A stretch of 64,000 bases of DNA from Nitrosophilus kaiyonis (GCF_027943725.1 NZ_AP025696.1:372001-436000); one strand, 5' to 3'. Positions 51,150 through 61,067 are shown, counted from the stretch's first letter. Made by a program: numbers and translations. The notes: generated by a model not told the origin, from the letters alone.

Positions 51150-53864
51150 TTAAACCTTTTCAAACTCAATTTTATCAAAAAGAAGATAACAAATTATTCC
51201 ATCAGTATCTTTTTTTGTTATTTTTTTTACAGCCTCTACATATTCTCTAAGCTGTTTTTTATGAGAATAGATTCCTTCTTTTGAACTTTTATAATCAATA
51301 ACGATATTTCTTAAATCTCTTTCGATTAAAAGGTCTAACCTTTTCATATCCTCTTTGTATGAAAGAGGAATCTCTTTATATATTTTTGCCGAAGATATAT
51401 AATTTTTAAATTGTTCATTTTTTAAGAGATTTTCTACTCTATTTTTTAAATCTTTAAAATCTTCTTTTTCTAAAAATCTTCCATATCTATTATAAGCAGC
51501 ATTTAATGCTTTATCAATAGAGTTAAGATTGCTAAAATCTACCATTTCTAATATATAATGCAAGCATTCTCCAAATAGTGTCTCTTTTGTAAAAATTTTT
51601 TTATTCTTTTTCGTTCTTATATTTTGAAGTCCATAAAATTTCTCTTCAAAATCAAATTTTTTATCCAATTTTTCACTATTTTTTTCTTCTTTTGCAACAA
51701 TTTCTCCAGTTTTAATCTCTTTTAAATTGAGTATTTCAAATGCACTTTTTTGTTCCTTTTGTAAAACAATCAAAGTGTGTTTTGCTCTTGTAAAGGCTAC
51801 ATATAAACTATTTAAGAGATCCTCTTTTTGTAACTTTTTCTCTTTTTCTAATGCTAATCTATATTCACTATCAACCTTTTCTCTACCACTTTTTCTAAAA
51901 AAAACTCTTTTTAATTCAATTCCATCATAATCATAAACCAAACTACCTCCACCACCTCCAGGTGCGCCTAATCTATCTAAAACTATTACATGATCAAATT
52001 CTAAACCTTTTGATTTATGAATTGTTAATACTTTTATTCCCTCTTCATAAAATGAAATCACACTCTCATCAATTCTTTGCAGATCAAAAATAAACTCTCC
52101 AACACTCTCATAACCATTTAAAATATCGATCAGTTTTAATATATTTTCATCTAAATCTATTGAAAAATCTTTTATAATTTTTTTTGCCAAAATAGCTGGA
52201 GTGTGTTGTAAAGATATATAGTTTTCTATATCAATCTCATTTTTAATATCAAAAATATGTCTAAAATTTTCCAAAAAGATATCTTTTTTAAAATAGATAT
52301 ATTTTAAAAACTCTACAATTGCGGATATATTTTTTTGATTTAATAGTTTTGCACTTGTCTCAGTTACAACCTTTATATTTTGTATATTTTGTTTTAACTT
52401 TTCTTCGACTTGCAAAATCTCTTCATTTTTAAAACATAAAATTGCAATATCTCTTTGCAAGACTCCTTCATTTAATAGTTTTTTTACCATATCAACTAAA
52501 TCATCTAAAACCTCTTTAGATTTTCTTACCTCTACATAACCGCTTTTTTTACTATTTGGCTTAACTTTTGTAAAATGACCAAAAAACTCTTTATATTTTG
52601 GCTCAAAAATTTCATTGACAAATTCAACAATATTTATATCACTTCTATAATTTGTATCCATTGGGATTGTTTTTATATGAAATCTATTTGCCACAAAATA
52701 AAAAAGTTCCTTAAATCCCCCTCTAAATCTATAAATAGACTGTTTCACATCACCAACATAAAAAAAAGATCTACTCTTTTTTTGTCCCTCTCCAGATGCA
52801 ATCTCCTCTATAAAAGGCTCCAATAACTTATATTGTAAAATTGAAGTATCTTGAAATTCATCAATTAAAATATGATCTATTTTTGAATCTAATCTAAAAT
52901 ATAAAAAATCTTTGTTAACTGAAGTTTGTAAAAGTCTATAAACAAAAACTGCAATATCTTTAAATGTTAATCTGTCACTGTCTTTTTTTATTTTAATATT
53001 TACCTCTTTAAATAGTAAAAATAGATCATAAAGTTCTTTTAAATATATACTCTCTTTTGCATAGATATAAGACTTTAAAGCATTTTTCAGTTCAAAAAAA
53101 TAGCTATCGAGTTCATCACTAAAACATTTTTTAAAATCTGAATATTCACTTAAACTATCTTTTTCAAGCCATTTCTTTGATAAAATTTCATCAATATTTT
53201 CTAAAAGAACAGATTTTTGAGCTCTATTTGATGCTTTTGGACAATTTAAAATAAAATCTTTTATTTTTTCAAATGAAGCAAAAACCTCTTTTTCATATCC
53301 TTTTAATGAAACAACATTGCTTTCAAACTCAATTTCAACCATATTTTCATAAAGATTTTCAAAAAGAGAAAAGATATCTTTTAATTTTTTTCTTTCCAAT
53401 AAAAAGAGATTAACTAAATTTTTATCTTTATTAAATCTATATACAAAACTTAAAAAGTTTAGATAGAGATTTTCTATATCCTCTTTGGAAGATATGCTAA
53501 AATCTGGAGACAATCCTGTATGCATTGCAAATTTTCTCAAAATTGTTGTAAAGAAGCTATCAATTGTGGTTATCTTTATATCCGAATCCAAAAGTTTTTT
53601 ATAAATTTGTGGCTGTTTTTTTAAAATATCTTTAGTCTCTATTTTAGTTAATTGAGAAATTATTTTTAGTTCATCAGAATCTTTTAGATTTTTCAATCTA
53701 TTTAAAATTTTTACTCTCATCTCATTAGCAGCTTTATTTGTAAAAGTTAAAGCCAAAATATTTGACGGATTTACATCAAGAAAAAGAAGAGATAAATATC
53801 TAACCACAAGAGCAAAAGTTTTCCCAGTACCAGCACTTGCTTCATAAGCTAAGAGTCTTTCCAT
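51150..53864 (-). CDS. addA: AddA-type helicase-nuclease
   Basis: 904 aa UvrD/RecB-like subunit of the double-strand break processing AddAB complex. Helicase motif I EASAGTGKTFALVVRYLS, motif II HILIDEFQDTS, motif III VGDVKQSIYRFRGG, motif IV-VI region VLTIHKSKGLEFDHVIV and SLYVAFTRAKHTL; the C-terminal RecB-type nuclease contains NIVIDYKSSKEG. Shorter than Bacillus AddA (~1,230 aa), as usual in Campylobacterota. Located between rplM-rpsI and addB as in Campylobacter. Confidence 0.93.
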   Translation of the reverse strand: MERLLAYEASAGTGKTFALVVRYLSLLFLDVNPSNILALTFTNKAANEMRVKILNRLKNLKDSDELKIISQLTKIETKDILKKQPQIYKKLLDSDIKITTIDSFFTTILRKFAMHTGLSPDFSISSKEDIENLYLNFLSFVYRFNKDKNLVNLFLLERKKLKDIFSLFENLYENMVEIEFESNVVSLKGYEKEVFASFEKIKDFILNCPKASNRAQKSVLLENIDEILSKKWLEKDSLSEYSDFKKCFSDELDSYFFELKNALKSYIYAKESIYLKELYDLFLLFKEVNIKIKKDSDRLTFKDIAVFVYRLLQTSVNKDFLYFRLDSKIDHILIDEFQDTSILQYKLLEPFIEEIASGEGQKKSRSFFYVGDVKQSIYRFRGGFKELFYFVANRFHIKTIPMDTNYRSDINIVEFVNEIFEPKYKEFFGHFTKVKPNSKKSGYVEVRKSKEVLDDLVDMVKKLLNEGVLQRDIAILCFKNEEILQVEEKLKQNIQNIKVVTETSAKLLNQKNISAIVEFLKYIYFKKDIFLENFRHIFDIKNEIDIENYISLQHTPAILAKKIIKDFSIDLDENILKLIDILNGYESVGEFIFDLQRIDESVISFYEEGIKVLTIHKSKGLEFDHVIVLDRLGAPGGGGGSLVYDYDGIELKRVFFRKSGREKVDSEYRLALEKEKKLQKEDLLNSLYVAFTRAKHTLIVLQKEQKSAFEILNLKEIKTGEIVAKEEKNSEKLDKKFDFEEKFYGLQNIRTKKNKKIFTKETLFGECLHYILEMVDFSNLNSIDKALNAAYNRYGRFLEKEDFKDLKNRVENLLKNEQFKNYISSAKIYKEIPLSYKEDMKRLDLLIERDLRNIVIDYKSSKEGIYSHKKQLREYVEAVKKITKKDTDGIICYLLFDKIEFEKV

Positions 53865-53867
53865 TTA

Positions 53868-54008
53868 AAACCTTTAAAAAATCTGATTGGACATTGGATA
53901 TTAGACATTGGTAATTGGAAATTGGAATTGGTTTTCCTTCAACCTTCTGCCTTCAACCTTAATCCCTTCTCTACTATCCCGCTATGCCCCTATTCCACTA
54001 ATCCCCTA
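53868..54008. repeat. Word array between addA and addB
   Basis: TTGGACATTGGATATTAGACATTGGTAATTGG followed by TTCCTTCAACCTTCTGCCTTCAACC and CTACTATCCCGCTATGCCCC; the TTCCTTCAAC words also precede structured repeat D at the window's right end. No gene and no strong terminator. Confidence 0.7.
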
Positions 54009-56342
54009 TCAATCTCTATCACATAAAATCTTATATGGACAAAATCTACAAAATTTCTCCTCTTCACATTTGCTAAAATTAATATTTTTTTTATTCAAAC
54101 TTTCTAGAATTTTTCCAAGTTCTTCTATTTTTTCATCTAATTGCATCTCTTTTTTTAAAACTGCTTCATTCAAATCATAATAATAAGCACCTTCAATATC
54201 ACCTAAATCTTTTGATAAAAGATAATAAAATGTAAGCTGAAAATCGTTAACTTTTGATAAATCTTTTTTTATTTTATTATCAATTTTTCCTGTTTTATAA
54301 TCAATAATTTGATAATATTCATCATTAAAATCTATTCTATCTATTTTCCCCTCAAGTATAAAACCTTTATAATTTATACTTTTTTTTCTCTCTACTTGAT
54401 ATACTTTAAAGCCTTCATTGAATCTTTTTATATCATTTTCTAATACTTTCTTTATCTTTTCATTCCATATATTCATATGAAGTTTAAAAAAAAGATTTCT
54501 ATTTTTACTCTCATCTTCAATCAATGAAAAAAAACTTTTTTGAATCGTTTCTATGTCAGAATATCTTCTTTTTTTGCTATAGAGTTTTAGTAAGATATTG
54601 TGAATAATATTTCCAATCTCATTCTCTTTTGGAATCAATGATGGAATATCAAAATCCTCTATATTTTGAATATATTTATAATAAAATCTTCTTTTACACT
54701 CCAAAAAGTCCTTTAGTTTTGTAGGAGATATCTTTGTTTTTTTAAAATCATACTCTAAAATAATCTCTTTAGAATTATCCTTTTTTTGAAACTTTTTTAT
54801 AAAAAAGCTTTTTATACCCTCTTCATTAAAATCCTCTTTTTTTACATCTAACTCATCTAAAAATCTACTTTTTGTATCAACATCATTTTCAATATAACAG
54901 ATAGATACTTTTTTTGCACTGCGAAATAGTTCATAATAGTAATATTTTTGTAAATCTTCTCTATCTTTAGAAGTTGGTAAACCCACTTTTTTTCTAATAT
55001 TAGAATCTAAAAATATATCTTTTTGACTTGGTTTTGGAACTTTTCCCTCATTAAAATCAACAACAATTACTCCATCGAATTGGCTACCTCTTGTCTCAAG
55101 TGAACCAATTACAGTAATTTTACCCCCACTATTGTCTTCTATTTTTTCATCTTTTAATCTATTTAAAAATAGATGTAACTTTTTTTTAAAACTATAATCA
55201 TGTAAAAAATTGTATATATATTGAAATTCATATAGTTTCTCATCTATTATTTCTATATCTTTTTCATCTCCAAACTCTTTAAAATCATTAATAAATTTAG
55301 TATAAGTTTCAAAATCTATATGTTCATATATATATTTTTTCCATTTATTAAATAGCTCATTTATATTAAATTTCTCTATTTCATAACCGTATCTTATATG
55401 ATCATTTGATATGAATTTTTCAAATAGAGATAATATTTTAAAAATTTTTCTATTTTTAAAATCAAACCCCATTGCAAAGTTAAGATTGTTTATCTCATCA
55501 AACAGATTTAGATAGTTTTTAAAACTTTCATCTGGCATAATTACAACAATTTTCTCAGGAAGAAGTCCAGTATTTATAAAGTCATAAATCTTTTTTTTAA
55601 TGAAATATACCTGCATAGCACTATTTGATAGTTTAATAGAAGTTATCTCTTTTGGAGAAGAAAGCTCTTTAATAACCTTTATCTCTTTTTTTGTAATATT
55701 TAATTCATACTCTTTATCAATTTCAAATTCAAAACCAAACTTTTCAAATCTTTTTATAGCTTTTTGATTATATTTGCTTGTTTTTACTATTAAAATGAGT
55801 TCAGTTATATTTGAAATTTTTTCCAATATCTCAAGTTCAAAATTTGTCAAAATCCCTTCTACAAAAATCTCTATTCTTTCATAATTTTTTATAAAATTTT
55901 CATTTATTTTATAAATTTTCGGTAATATAATCTTGTCATAAAAGCCATTTTTTTCTAACTCTTTTATATATCTTTTTTGAAGTTTTTCTAAAATAGTTAA
56001 ATGTTCATAATATTCTGCATATACATCAAATTCAAAAAGTTTTTCAATATCAACTCTCTCTTGAGATAATTCCTCAAAAAATCTAAAAAAATAGTCACTA
56101 TTTTTTATAAATGAGAAAAATTCATCCTCTATTTTTAAATTTTTGAACTCTTTAAAATCTGCAGCATTTTTTAATAAAACAACTCTTGTATCATCATCTA
56201 TTAAAACTCTATCTTTAACAACTACTGCTTTTTTTTCAAAATCACCAATTGTTAATAGATTTGGTAAAAAAGAGTCTGTTTTTAATAGAGTATCTCTATA
56301 ATTTCTAAGGGATCTTGCAGTTGGAAAAACTTTTAAAATCAT
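54009..56342 (-). CDS. addB: AddB-type nuclease subunit
   Basis: 777 aa partner of AddA. N-terminal inactivated helicase-like part, C-terminal RecB-family nuclease with QIIDYKTGKIDN and an iron-sulfur staple: one Cys in LECKRRFYYKYI and three in CEEEKFCRFCPYKILC near the end. Overlaps fixH by 4 bp, so it is expressed downstream of the cbb3 oxidase operon, an unusual functional mix that I also recall from Campylobacter. Confidence 0.9.
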   Translation of the reverse strand: MILKVFPTARSLRNYRDTLLKTDSFLPNLLTIGDFEKKAVVVKDRVLIDDDTRVVLLKNAADFKEFKNLKIEDEFFSFIKNSDYFFRFFEELSQERVDIEKLFEFDVYAEYYEHLTILEKLQKRYIKELEKNGFYDKIILPKIYKINENFIKNYERIEIFVEGILTNFELEILEKISNITELILIVKTSKYNQKAIKRFEKFGFEFEIDKEYELNITKKEIKVIKELSSPKEITSIKLSNSAMQVYFIKKKIYDFINTGLLPEKIVVIMPDESFKNYLNLFDEINNLNFAMGFDFKNRKIFKILSLFEKFISNDHIRYGYEIEKFNINELFNKWKKYIYEHIDFETYTKFINDFKEFGDEKDIEIIDEKLYEFQYIYNFLHDYSFKKKLHLFLNRLKDEKIEDNSGGKITVIGSLETRGSQFDGVIVVDFNEGKVPKPSQKDIFLDSNIRKKVGLPTSKDREDLQKYYYYELFRSAKKVSICYIENDVDTKSRFLDELDVKKEDFNEEGIKSFFIKKFQKKDNSKEIILEYDFKKTKISPTKLKDFLECKRRFYYKYIQNIEDFDIPSLIPKENEIGNIIHNILLKLYSKKRRYSDIETIQKSFFSLIEDESKNRNLFFKLHMNIWNEKIKKVLENDIKRFNEGFKVYQVERKKSINYKGFILEGKIDRIDFNDEYYQIIDYKTGKIDNKIKKDLSKVNDFQLTFYYLLSKDLGDIEGAYYYDLNEAVLKKEMQLDEKIEELGKILESLNKKNINFSKCEEEKFCRFCPYKILCDRD

Positions 56343-56824
56343 TGAAGAGTTGTTAATTTAAATGTTTTAAAACCTTGTGCATCATCTATTTTTGCTTTTA
56401 TGATGATATTCCATCTACCTTCATGCTCTAAATCTACATCTGCAACATATTTTCTATTTTCAAATTTAGCAGTGACTTTTTTATCATATTTTGTAGTATC
56501 TGGCCTTGTAACTAAAATATCTATTTTTGCATTTTTTACAACTTTGCCATTTTTATCTTTTAAAACTATCTCAAGTTTGTTTTTCCCTACATTTATTTTG
56601 TTTGTTAATAGATTTAAATCATAATTTTTTTCAAAAATATGCTGTTTTTTTAATATATCATTTATATCTTCATCTACTGCATGATAATTTAACATATAAC
56701 TATTATCTAATTCTACCGGATTATCTATTGCAGCTTTTATTGTCCAAACACCCAATCCAATTGCAAAAAAGACTAATGCAACTATAAAATGAGGCCAATA
56801 ATTTTTTTCTTTAGATTTTGTCAT
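56339..56824 (-). CDS. FixH-like cbb3 oxidase assembly protein
   Basis: 161 aa. One N-terminal TM (WPHFIVALVFFAIGLGVWTIKAAI) then a periplasmic Ig-like domain with VELDNSYML, GKVVKNAKIDILVTRP and VDLEHEGRWNIIIKAKID, the FixH/YtkA-like pattern. Helps mature the cbb3 oxidase, possibly with copper delivery. Overlaps both neighbours by 4 bp. Confidence 0.83.
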   Translation of the reverse strand: MTKSKEKNYWPHFIVALVFFAIGLGVWTIKAAIDNPVELDNSYMLNYHAVDEDINDILKKQHIFEKNYDLNLLTNKINVGKNKLEIVLKDKNGKVVKNAKIDILVTRPDTTKYDKKVTAKFENRKYVADVDLEHEGRWNIIIKAKIDDAQGFKTFKLTTLQ

Positions 56825-57429
56825 TTTCTTTTTATTCTCCCATACATATATTTTGCTAAAACTAAAAGAATTATTCCATAAAAAAGGATTTTTAATATCT
56901 CATAAACTATTTTGTTTTGACTTCCAATAGCTGATTTTAATTTAACATTGTATGAATTTGCAACTTGTTCTACAATATCAGCATATCCGTTTAATAACGC
57001 AGCTTCAATGTTTGCTTTTGGGTTTTTACTCTTTGCTGTCAATAAAGGTAAAATTGTTCCACTCCAAGGATAAGGACTCAAAACCTGTTCTTTATCAAAT
57101 TTATTATTTAACTCTTTTGAATTTATAATATCTATTTTTTTATCATTTATAGATATAGTTAATAAAATAAAAGGTTTATTTAAGTTTTTGCTCAAATTCT
57201 CTTCATACTCTTTAATTGTTTTTCCATTTAGTGAGTGAATAGCAGCTAAATATACTGAAACTCCAGTTTTTTTAAAAAGCTCATTTCCTAATTCTTCTAT
57301 TTTATTGACTGTCTTTTCGGGCAGAATATTGTCATTTTTTATAACAAAAGAAGCATTTAATGAAGTTATAAATATAAAGAAAAGAAAAATAGGGGCAATT
57401 AGCCCCCTATTTTTTATATTAACCAACAT
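56821..57429 (-). CDS. TPM-domain (YgcG-like) membrane-anchored protein
   Basis: 202 aa. Signal segment (GLIAPIFLFFIFITSLNASF), then a TPM domain (TVNKIEELGNELFKKTGVSVYLAAI ... PFILLTISINDKKIDI ... GTILPLL) and a C-terminal TM (YEILKILFYGIILLVLAKYMY). TPM domains occur in photosystem-repair and YgcG proteins of unclear activity. The first 17 codons overlap an intrinsic terminator-like hairpin (57385-57414), and the ATG overlaps the end of the 33-codon ORF upstream. I recall uncharacterised exported proteins at this position in Campylobacter. Confidence 0.8.
   Translation of the reverse strand: MLVNIKNRGLIAPIFLFFIFITSLNASFVIKNDNILPEKTVNKIEELGNELFKKTGVSVYLAAIHSLNGKTIKEYEENLSKNLNKPFILLTISINDKKIDIINSKELNNKFDKEQVLSPYPWSGTILPLLTAKSKNPKANIEAALLNGYADIVEQVANSYNVKLKSAIGSQNKIVYEILKILFYGIILLVLAKYMYGRIKRK
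57385..57414 (-). terminator. Intrinsic terminator-like hairpin inside the start of the TPM gene
   Basis: Minus-strand RNA: AAAAATAGGGG, 8-base loop, CCCCTATTTTT, then CTTTTC, an 11-bp stem plus U-rich tract. It lies within codons ~6-16 of the TPM gene, so ribosomes starting at 57429 would disrupt it; it may uncouple ccoNOQP expression from the downstream addBA genes. Confidence 0.72.
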
Positions 57430-57520
57430 ATGCGTGAAAAGGAGTTGCTACTGCCCACAATGTTATTATTGCTGTTCCAAGCAGCATCCAGGCAATTATT
57501 GCTTCTAATTTATCTACCAT
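57419..57520 (-). CDS. 33-aa single-TM small protein in the cbb3 operon
   Basis: MVDKLEAIIAWMLLG...HAYVG, stop TAA at 57419-57421: one hydrophobic helix with a charged N-terminus (VDKLE) and a short periplasmic tail. ATG at 57520 has GGAGCC upstream, and the ORF sits between the DUF4006 gene (9 bp away) and the TPM gene (overlapping by 11 bp), as expected of a translated operon member. It is too short for standard ORF calls. A CcoM/CcoS-like small oxidase subunit is an attractive but unproven idea. Confidence 0.65.
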   Translation of the reverse strand: MVDKLEAIIAWMLLGTAIITLWAVATPFHAYVG

Positions 57521-57529
57521 AATGGCTCC

Positions 57530-57793
57530 TTATTTTTGCTTGAACTCATATTTGTGCAATTTATCTCCACCTACTGGAGAACCATATATTACAACCTGTT
57601 TTTCATTTTCTAAATCTGGACCAAATTTTTTGATTGCTTGAGGATTTTTTATCTCATATGCTTGATGTGCTGTTGCACTTTGTGTTTTTATAGCTGCAGC
57701 AGTTAAAAATGCAAGTATTGATAACAATAAAACAACAGCTATAAAATATCCTGTTAATCCATGTAATCCCCAAAGAGCTCTATTTTCATTCAT
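57530..57793 (-). CDS. DUF4006 family membrane protein
   Basis: 87 aa with one TM (LTGYFIAVVLLLSILAFLTAAAI) and a short soluble tail (GPDLENEKQVVIYGSPVGG). This small family follows ccoP in many Campylobacterota and is presumed to be an oxidase accessory. ATG start with AGGAG; ten bases from ccoP. Confidence 0.85.
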   Translation of the reverse strand: MNENRALWGLHGLTGYFIAVVLLLSILAFLTAAAIKTQSATAHQAYEIKNPQAIKKFGPDLENEKQVVIYGSPVGGDKLHKYEFKQK

Positions 57794-57803
57794 ACCACTC
57801 TCC

Positions 57804-58655
57804 TTATTCGCTCAAACTGCGTATATATGTAGCTACAGCTTTTTCTTGAACTGCTGTAAGTCTTCCTTTAAAGCTCGGCATTGTTCCAATAACTGATTGT
57901 TTACCATTATTTAGAACAGCTTTGATTAAAGCATCATCATATTCTCTTAAATTTGGAGCCATTCCTCCCATACCTTTTCCATCTGGTCCATGACAACTAG
58001 CACAAGCATTTGCATAAATTTGAGCACCTTTATCATTTCCGCTAAAGCCATTAGCTACATATTCAGCAACTGCTTCAGCATCTGCTCCACTTACTAATCC
58101 TGGAGGCATTTCTCCCATTTGATAACCAAATCTTCCTTTTCCATCCATTGCTTTATCACCTAGAGCAGCTGAACCTTGCTCAATTACAGCAAGAACAGTT
58201 TTTTTAAGTAATCTTTTTGTTAAATCTTGAGCTTTTCCTTCAATACCAGTAGCATCTATACCGTGACAAGGTGAGCATTGAACAAGATAAACACCTTCAC
58301 CCATACCAAGTAGATCCTCTTTTGTAGGATTTGCCCATTTGCTCTCAAATTTAGCAGCATGAGAAGCAACTTCTTCATTATACTCACCTATTTGAGAGTA
58401 TGCATTCAATGGATATCCAGCAAACCAGTACCAAACACCCCAAATAATAGTTCCTACAAAAGCTAAAGACCATCCTATAGGGGAGTTGTTTTTATATTCA
58501 CCAATTCCATCCCAATTTTCCTCTTTCAGCTCACCTTCGCTTTTTCCTTCTTTAATCTGTTTAAAATATTTTGCTGCAACACCTATAGTTAAGATCAAAA
58601 TTGCAGCAGCACCAAGCAAAGCGAGCTGGTTTACATTATCGCTTAACCAATTCAT
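57804..58655 (-). CDS. ccoP: cbb3 cytochrome oxidase di-haem subunit CcoP
   Basis: 283 aa. Two membrane segments at the N-terminus ([37 protein letters not shown]), then two cytochrome c domains with CSPCHG and CASCHG; Met ligands in GEMPPGL and GTMPSFKG. Accepts electrons from bc1/soluble cytochromes. One base from ccoQ. Confidence 0.95.
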   Translation of the reverse strand: MNWLSDNVNQLALLGAAAILILTIGVAAKYFKQIKEGKSEGELKEENWDGIGEYKNNSPIGWSLAFVGTIIWGVWYWFAGYPLNAYSQIGEYNEEVASHAAKFESKWANPTKEDLLGMGEGVYLVQCSPCHGIDATGIEGKAQDLTKRLLKKTVLAVIEQGSAALGDKAMDGKGRFGYQMGEMPPGLVSGADAEAVAEYVANGFSGNDKGAQIYANACASCHGPDGKGMGGMAPNLREYDDALIKAVLNNGKQSVIGTMPSFKGRLTAVQEKAVATYIRSLSE

Positions 58656-58874
58656 TTACTGCTCCTTTTTTTCTTTAGCATTTTCATCTTTTTCAATTGG
58701 CTCAACTGGCTTGGATGTTATCTCATCATCCAAAGCCATCTTGCCATATTTTTCATAATCCCTCTCCCCTTTTTTCTCGCTTCTATATAGATGTACGATA
58801 TAACCATACAAAACAAGAGTTAATATAACGATAAAAAAGAAGTAAAGGTAACCTTGTACTTCTCTAATATCCAT
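58656..58874 (-). CDS. ccoQ: cbb3 oxidase small subunit CcoQ
   Basis: 72 aa with one TM (GYLYFFFIVILTLVLYGYIVHLY) and a charged C-terminal tail (EKKGERDYEKYG...KDENAKEKKEQ). Stop of ccoO and start overlap at 58874. Small accessory subunit that stabilises the complex. Confidence 0.9.
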   Translation of the reverse strand: MDIREVQGYLYFFFIVILTLVLYGYIVHLYRSEKKGERDYEKYGKMALDDEITSKPVEPIEKDENAKEKKEQ

Positions 58875-59557
58875 TATTTTAACCTATTTAAATATGCTAT
58901 AAGAGCAACAATTTCAGGAATTTTACCCTCTTTAACCATATTTACAAGGTCTTCTCTTTTTGTTTCTTTCGCAACTTTTAAAGCATAATCAAGTGCTCTT
59001 TTTTTAGCCTCTTCAAAACTTCCAAGAGGAACATCTATTTTTCCATCACCATCAATATCTGTATCATAAGGAACATTAAATACTTTTTTAACAGTCAAAG
59101 CTTCTGCATATGCAGTCTCAAGATCAGCAACATTTGTAAACATATGCTTATATGCTGGCATAATTGATCCTGGAACTACACTTGTTGGATCCCACATATG
59201 GTTTGCATGCCAATCACTTGTTCTATAGTTACCAACTCTGTGAAGATCTGGACCTGTTCTTTTTGAACCCCACAAAAATGGTCTATCATATGCATACTCA
59301 CCAGTTAAACTATACATACCATATCTATCTGTTTCGCTTTTAAAAGGTCTAATTAACTGTGAGTGACAAGCGTTACAGCTATCTTTTATATATACTTGTC
59401 TTCCAGCAAGCTCAAGAAGGCTATAAGGCTTAGTACCTACAACTGGTCTTGAAGCTTGAGCAAAATCTGGAATTATTTCAATTAATCCTGCAAATGCAAT
59501 CACTACAAATACACCGACTGCAAAGAAAAACGGGTTTCTTTCTAACCATCCAAACAT
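58874..59557 (-). CDS. ccoO: cbb3 oxidase mono-haem subunit CcoO
   Basis: 227 aa. N-terminal TM (PFFFAVGVFVVIAFAGLIE) and a single haem motif DSCNACHSQLIRPF, with axial Met in PGSIMPAYKHMF. RTGPDLHRVGNYRTSDWHANHMWDP is the highly conserved CcoO block. Eleven bases from ccoN. Confidence 0.96.
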   Translation of the reverse strand: MFGWLERNPFFFAVGVFVVIAFAGLIEIIPDFAQASRPVVGTKPYSLLELAGRQVYIKDSCNACHSQLIRPFKSETDRYGMYSLTGEYAYDRPFLWGSKRTGPDLHRVGNYRTSDWHANHMWDPTSVVPGSIMPAYKHMFTNVADLETAYAEALTVKKVFNVPYDTDIDGDGKIDVPLGSFEEAKKRALDYALKVAKETKREDLVNMVKEGKIPEIVALIAYLNRLK

Positions 59558-59567
59558 TCACGCCTCC

Positions 59568-61031
59568 TTACGCTGCCATCGGTGAAGTAAATTGAGGTTC
59601 TTTCTCAATTTCTTTCGCCGCAGTCATTGTTTTATAAAAATTATATGCCCACATAAATAGACCTATAAAATAGAATAATCCACCTATACCTCTTAATGTA
59701 TAGTATGGATGTAGAACTGTTACTGTATCAATGAATGAATAAGCTAAGTTACCATATTGGTCAACTGCTCTCCACATCATACCTTGTGTAATACCTGCAA
59801 TCCACATGCTTGAGAAATAAAGAACAATTCCTGTTGTTTGAAGCCAGAATTGCATTTCTAGAAGTTTTTTGCTGTAAATTTCTCTTTTATAAAATCTTGG
59901 TGCCATATGCATAATTGCAGCAATAATCATAAATCCAACCCAACCAAGAGTACCATCATGTACGTGTCCTGGAATCCAGTCTGTAAAGTGTGCAAGAGCA
60001 TTTACAGATTTGATTGATTGAATTGGTCCTTCAAGTGTACTTAGCATATAGAATGTTGATGCAAGAACCATAAATTTAATAAGTGGGTTCTCTTTTAATT
60101 GTCCCCATTCACCTTTCATTGTAAGAAGCATGTTTAGAGCACTACCCCAAGAAGGCAAAATCAAAATAACACTAAAGATTGAACCCATTGTTTGCATCCA
60201 ATCAGGAACAGTTGAATAGATCAAATGGTGTCCACCAGCCCACAAATAAACAAACATTAATCCCCAGAAAGATAAAAGTGAAAGTTTATATGAATAAACT
60301 GGTTGGCCAGACTCTTTTGGAAGATAATAGTAAATCATTGCAATAATAGGAACTGTAAAAACAAATGCAACCGCATTGTGTCCAAACCACCATTGAACTA
60401 ATGCATCATTACTTCCAGCATACATACTAACTGAGTGAAGTGGATCGCCCATGCCAGTTACAAGATATGTTGGTACTTCCATGTTATTAAAAAGATATAA
60501 CATTGCAACACCAAGAAAAGTAGCAATATAGTACCACATAGATATATAAAGAGTTTTCTCTCTTCTGATTCCTATAAGACCAAAAATAGAGATCCCCCAA
60601 ATAACCCAGATAAGAACAACTAAAATATCAAGTGGCCATTCAAATTGCGCATACTCTTTTGAAGTTGTATATCTTAAAAGTAAAGATACAACTGCTAAAA
60701 GAGCTGTTAAAAAATAGAGCCAAAAATGTAGTTTTGCTAAACCATTTAGAAATGGAGACTCTTTTAAAGATACTTTTAAAACTCTTTGACCAACATAATA
60801 CCAAGTAGCCCAGATACCGCTTAATGTAAATCCATAAGCTACAACATTTGTATGAATTGGTCTTAACCTACTAAAAAGACTATATTGGCCAGCAATATAG
60901 TTTAACTCAGGAAAAGCTAACTGAAAGGCAATTAAAACGCCAATACCCATACCTAAAATACCAAACAAAATGGCTAAATAGCTAAACCATTTTGCGACGG
61001 TATAATCATACTCAATAGCAGAATTTGCCAT
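59568..61031 (-). CDS. ccoN: cbb3 cytochrome oxidase catalytic subunit CcoN
   Basis: 487 aa, about 12 TM helices. Haem and CuB histidines are visible in LRPIHTNVVAYGF, WWFGHNAVAFVFT, GGHHLIYSTVPDW and TDWIPGHVHDGTLGW. High-affinity terminal oxidase for microaerobic growth. ATG start with AGGAGG; leader holds a -10 box and an inverted repeat. Order N-O-Q-P is standard. Confidence 0.97.
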   Translation of the reverse strand: MANSAIEYDYTVAKWFSYLAILFGILGMGIGVLIAFQLAFPELNYIAGQYSLFSRLRPIHTNVVAYGFTLSGIWATWYYVGQRVLKVSLKESPFLNGLAKLHFWLYFLTALLAVVSLLLRYTTSKEYAQFEWPLDILVVLIWVIWGISIFGLIGIRREKTLYISMWYYIATFLGVAMLYLFNNMEVPTYLVTGMGDPLHSVSMYAGSNDALVQWWFGHNAVAFVFTVPIIAMIYYYLPKESGQPVYSYKLSLLSFWGLMFVYLWAGGHHLIYSTVPDWMQTMGSIFSVILILPSWGSALNMLLTMKGEWGQLKENPLIKFMVLASTFYMLSTLEGPIQSIKSVNALAHFTDWIPGHVHDGTLGWVGFMIIAAIMHMAPRFYKREIYSKKLLEMQFWLQTTGIVLYFSSMWIAGITQGMMWRAVDQYGNLAYSFIDTVTVLHPYYTLRGIGGLFYFIGLFMWAYNFYKTMTAAKEIEKEPQFTSPMAA

Positions 61032-61051
61032 TTAATACCTCCTAAAGATTT

Positions 61052-61067
61052 TGTCACACTTTTGACA
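61052..61067. promoter_or_regulatory. Inverted repeat upstream of ccoN (operator candidate)
   Basis: TGTCA-CACTTT-TGACA, 5-bp arms, located between the -10 element and the ccoN ribosome site. Half-site spacing resembles CRP/FNR-family or response-regulator operators; the downstream-of-promoter position would suit repression. Confidence 0.4.
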
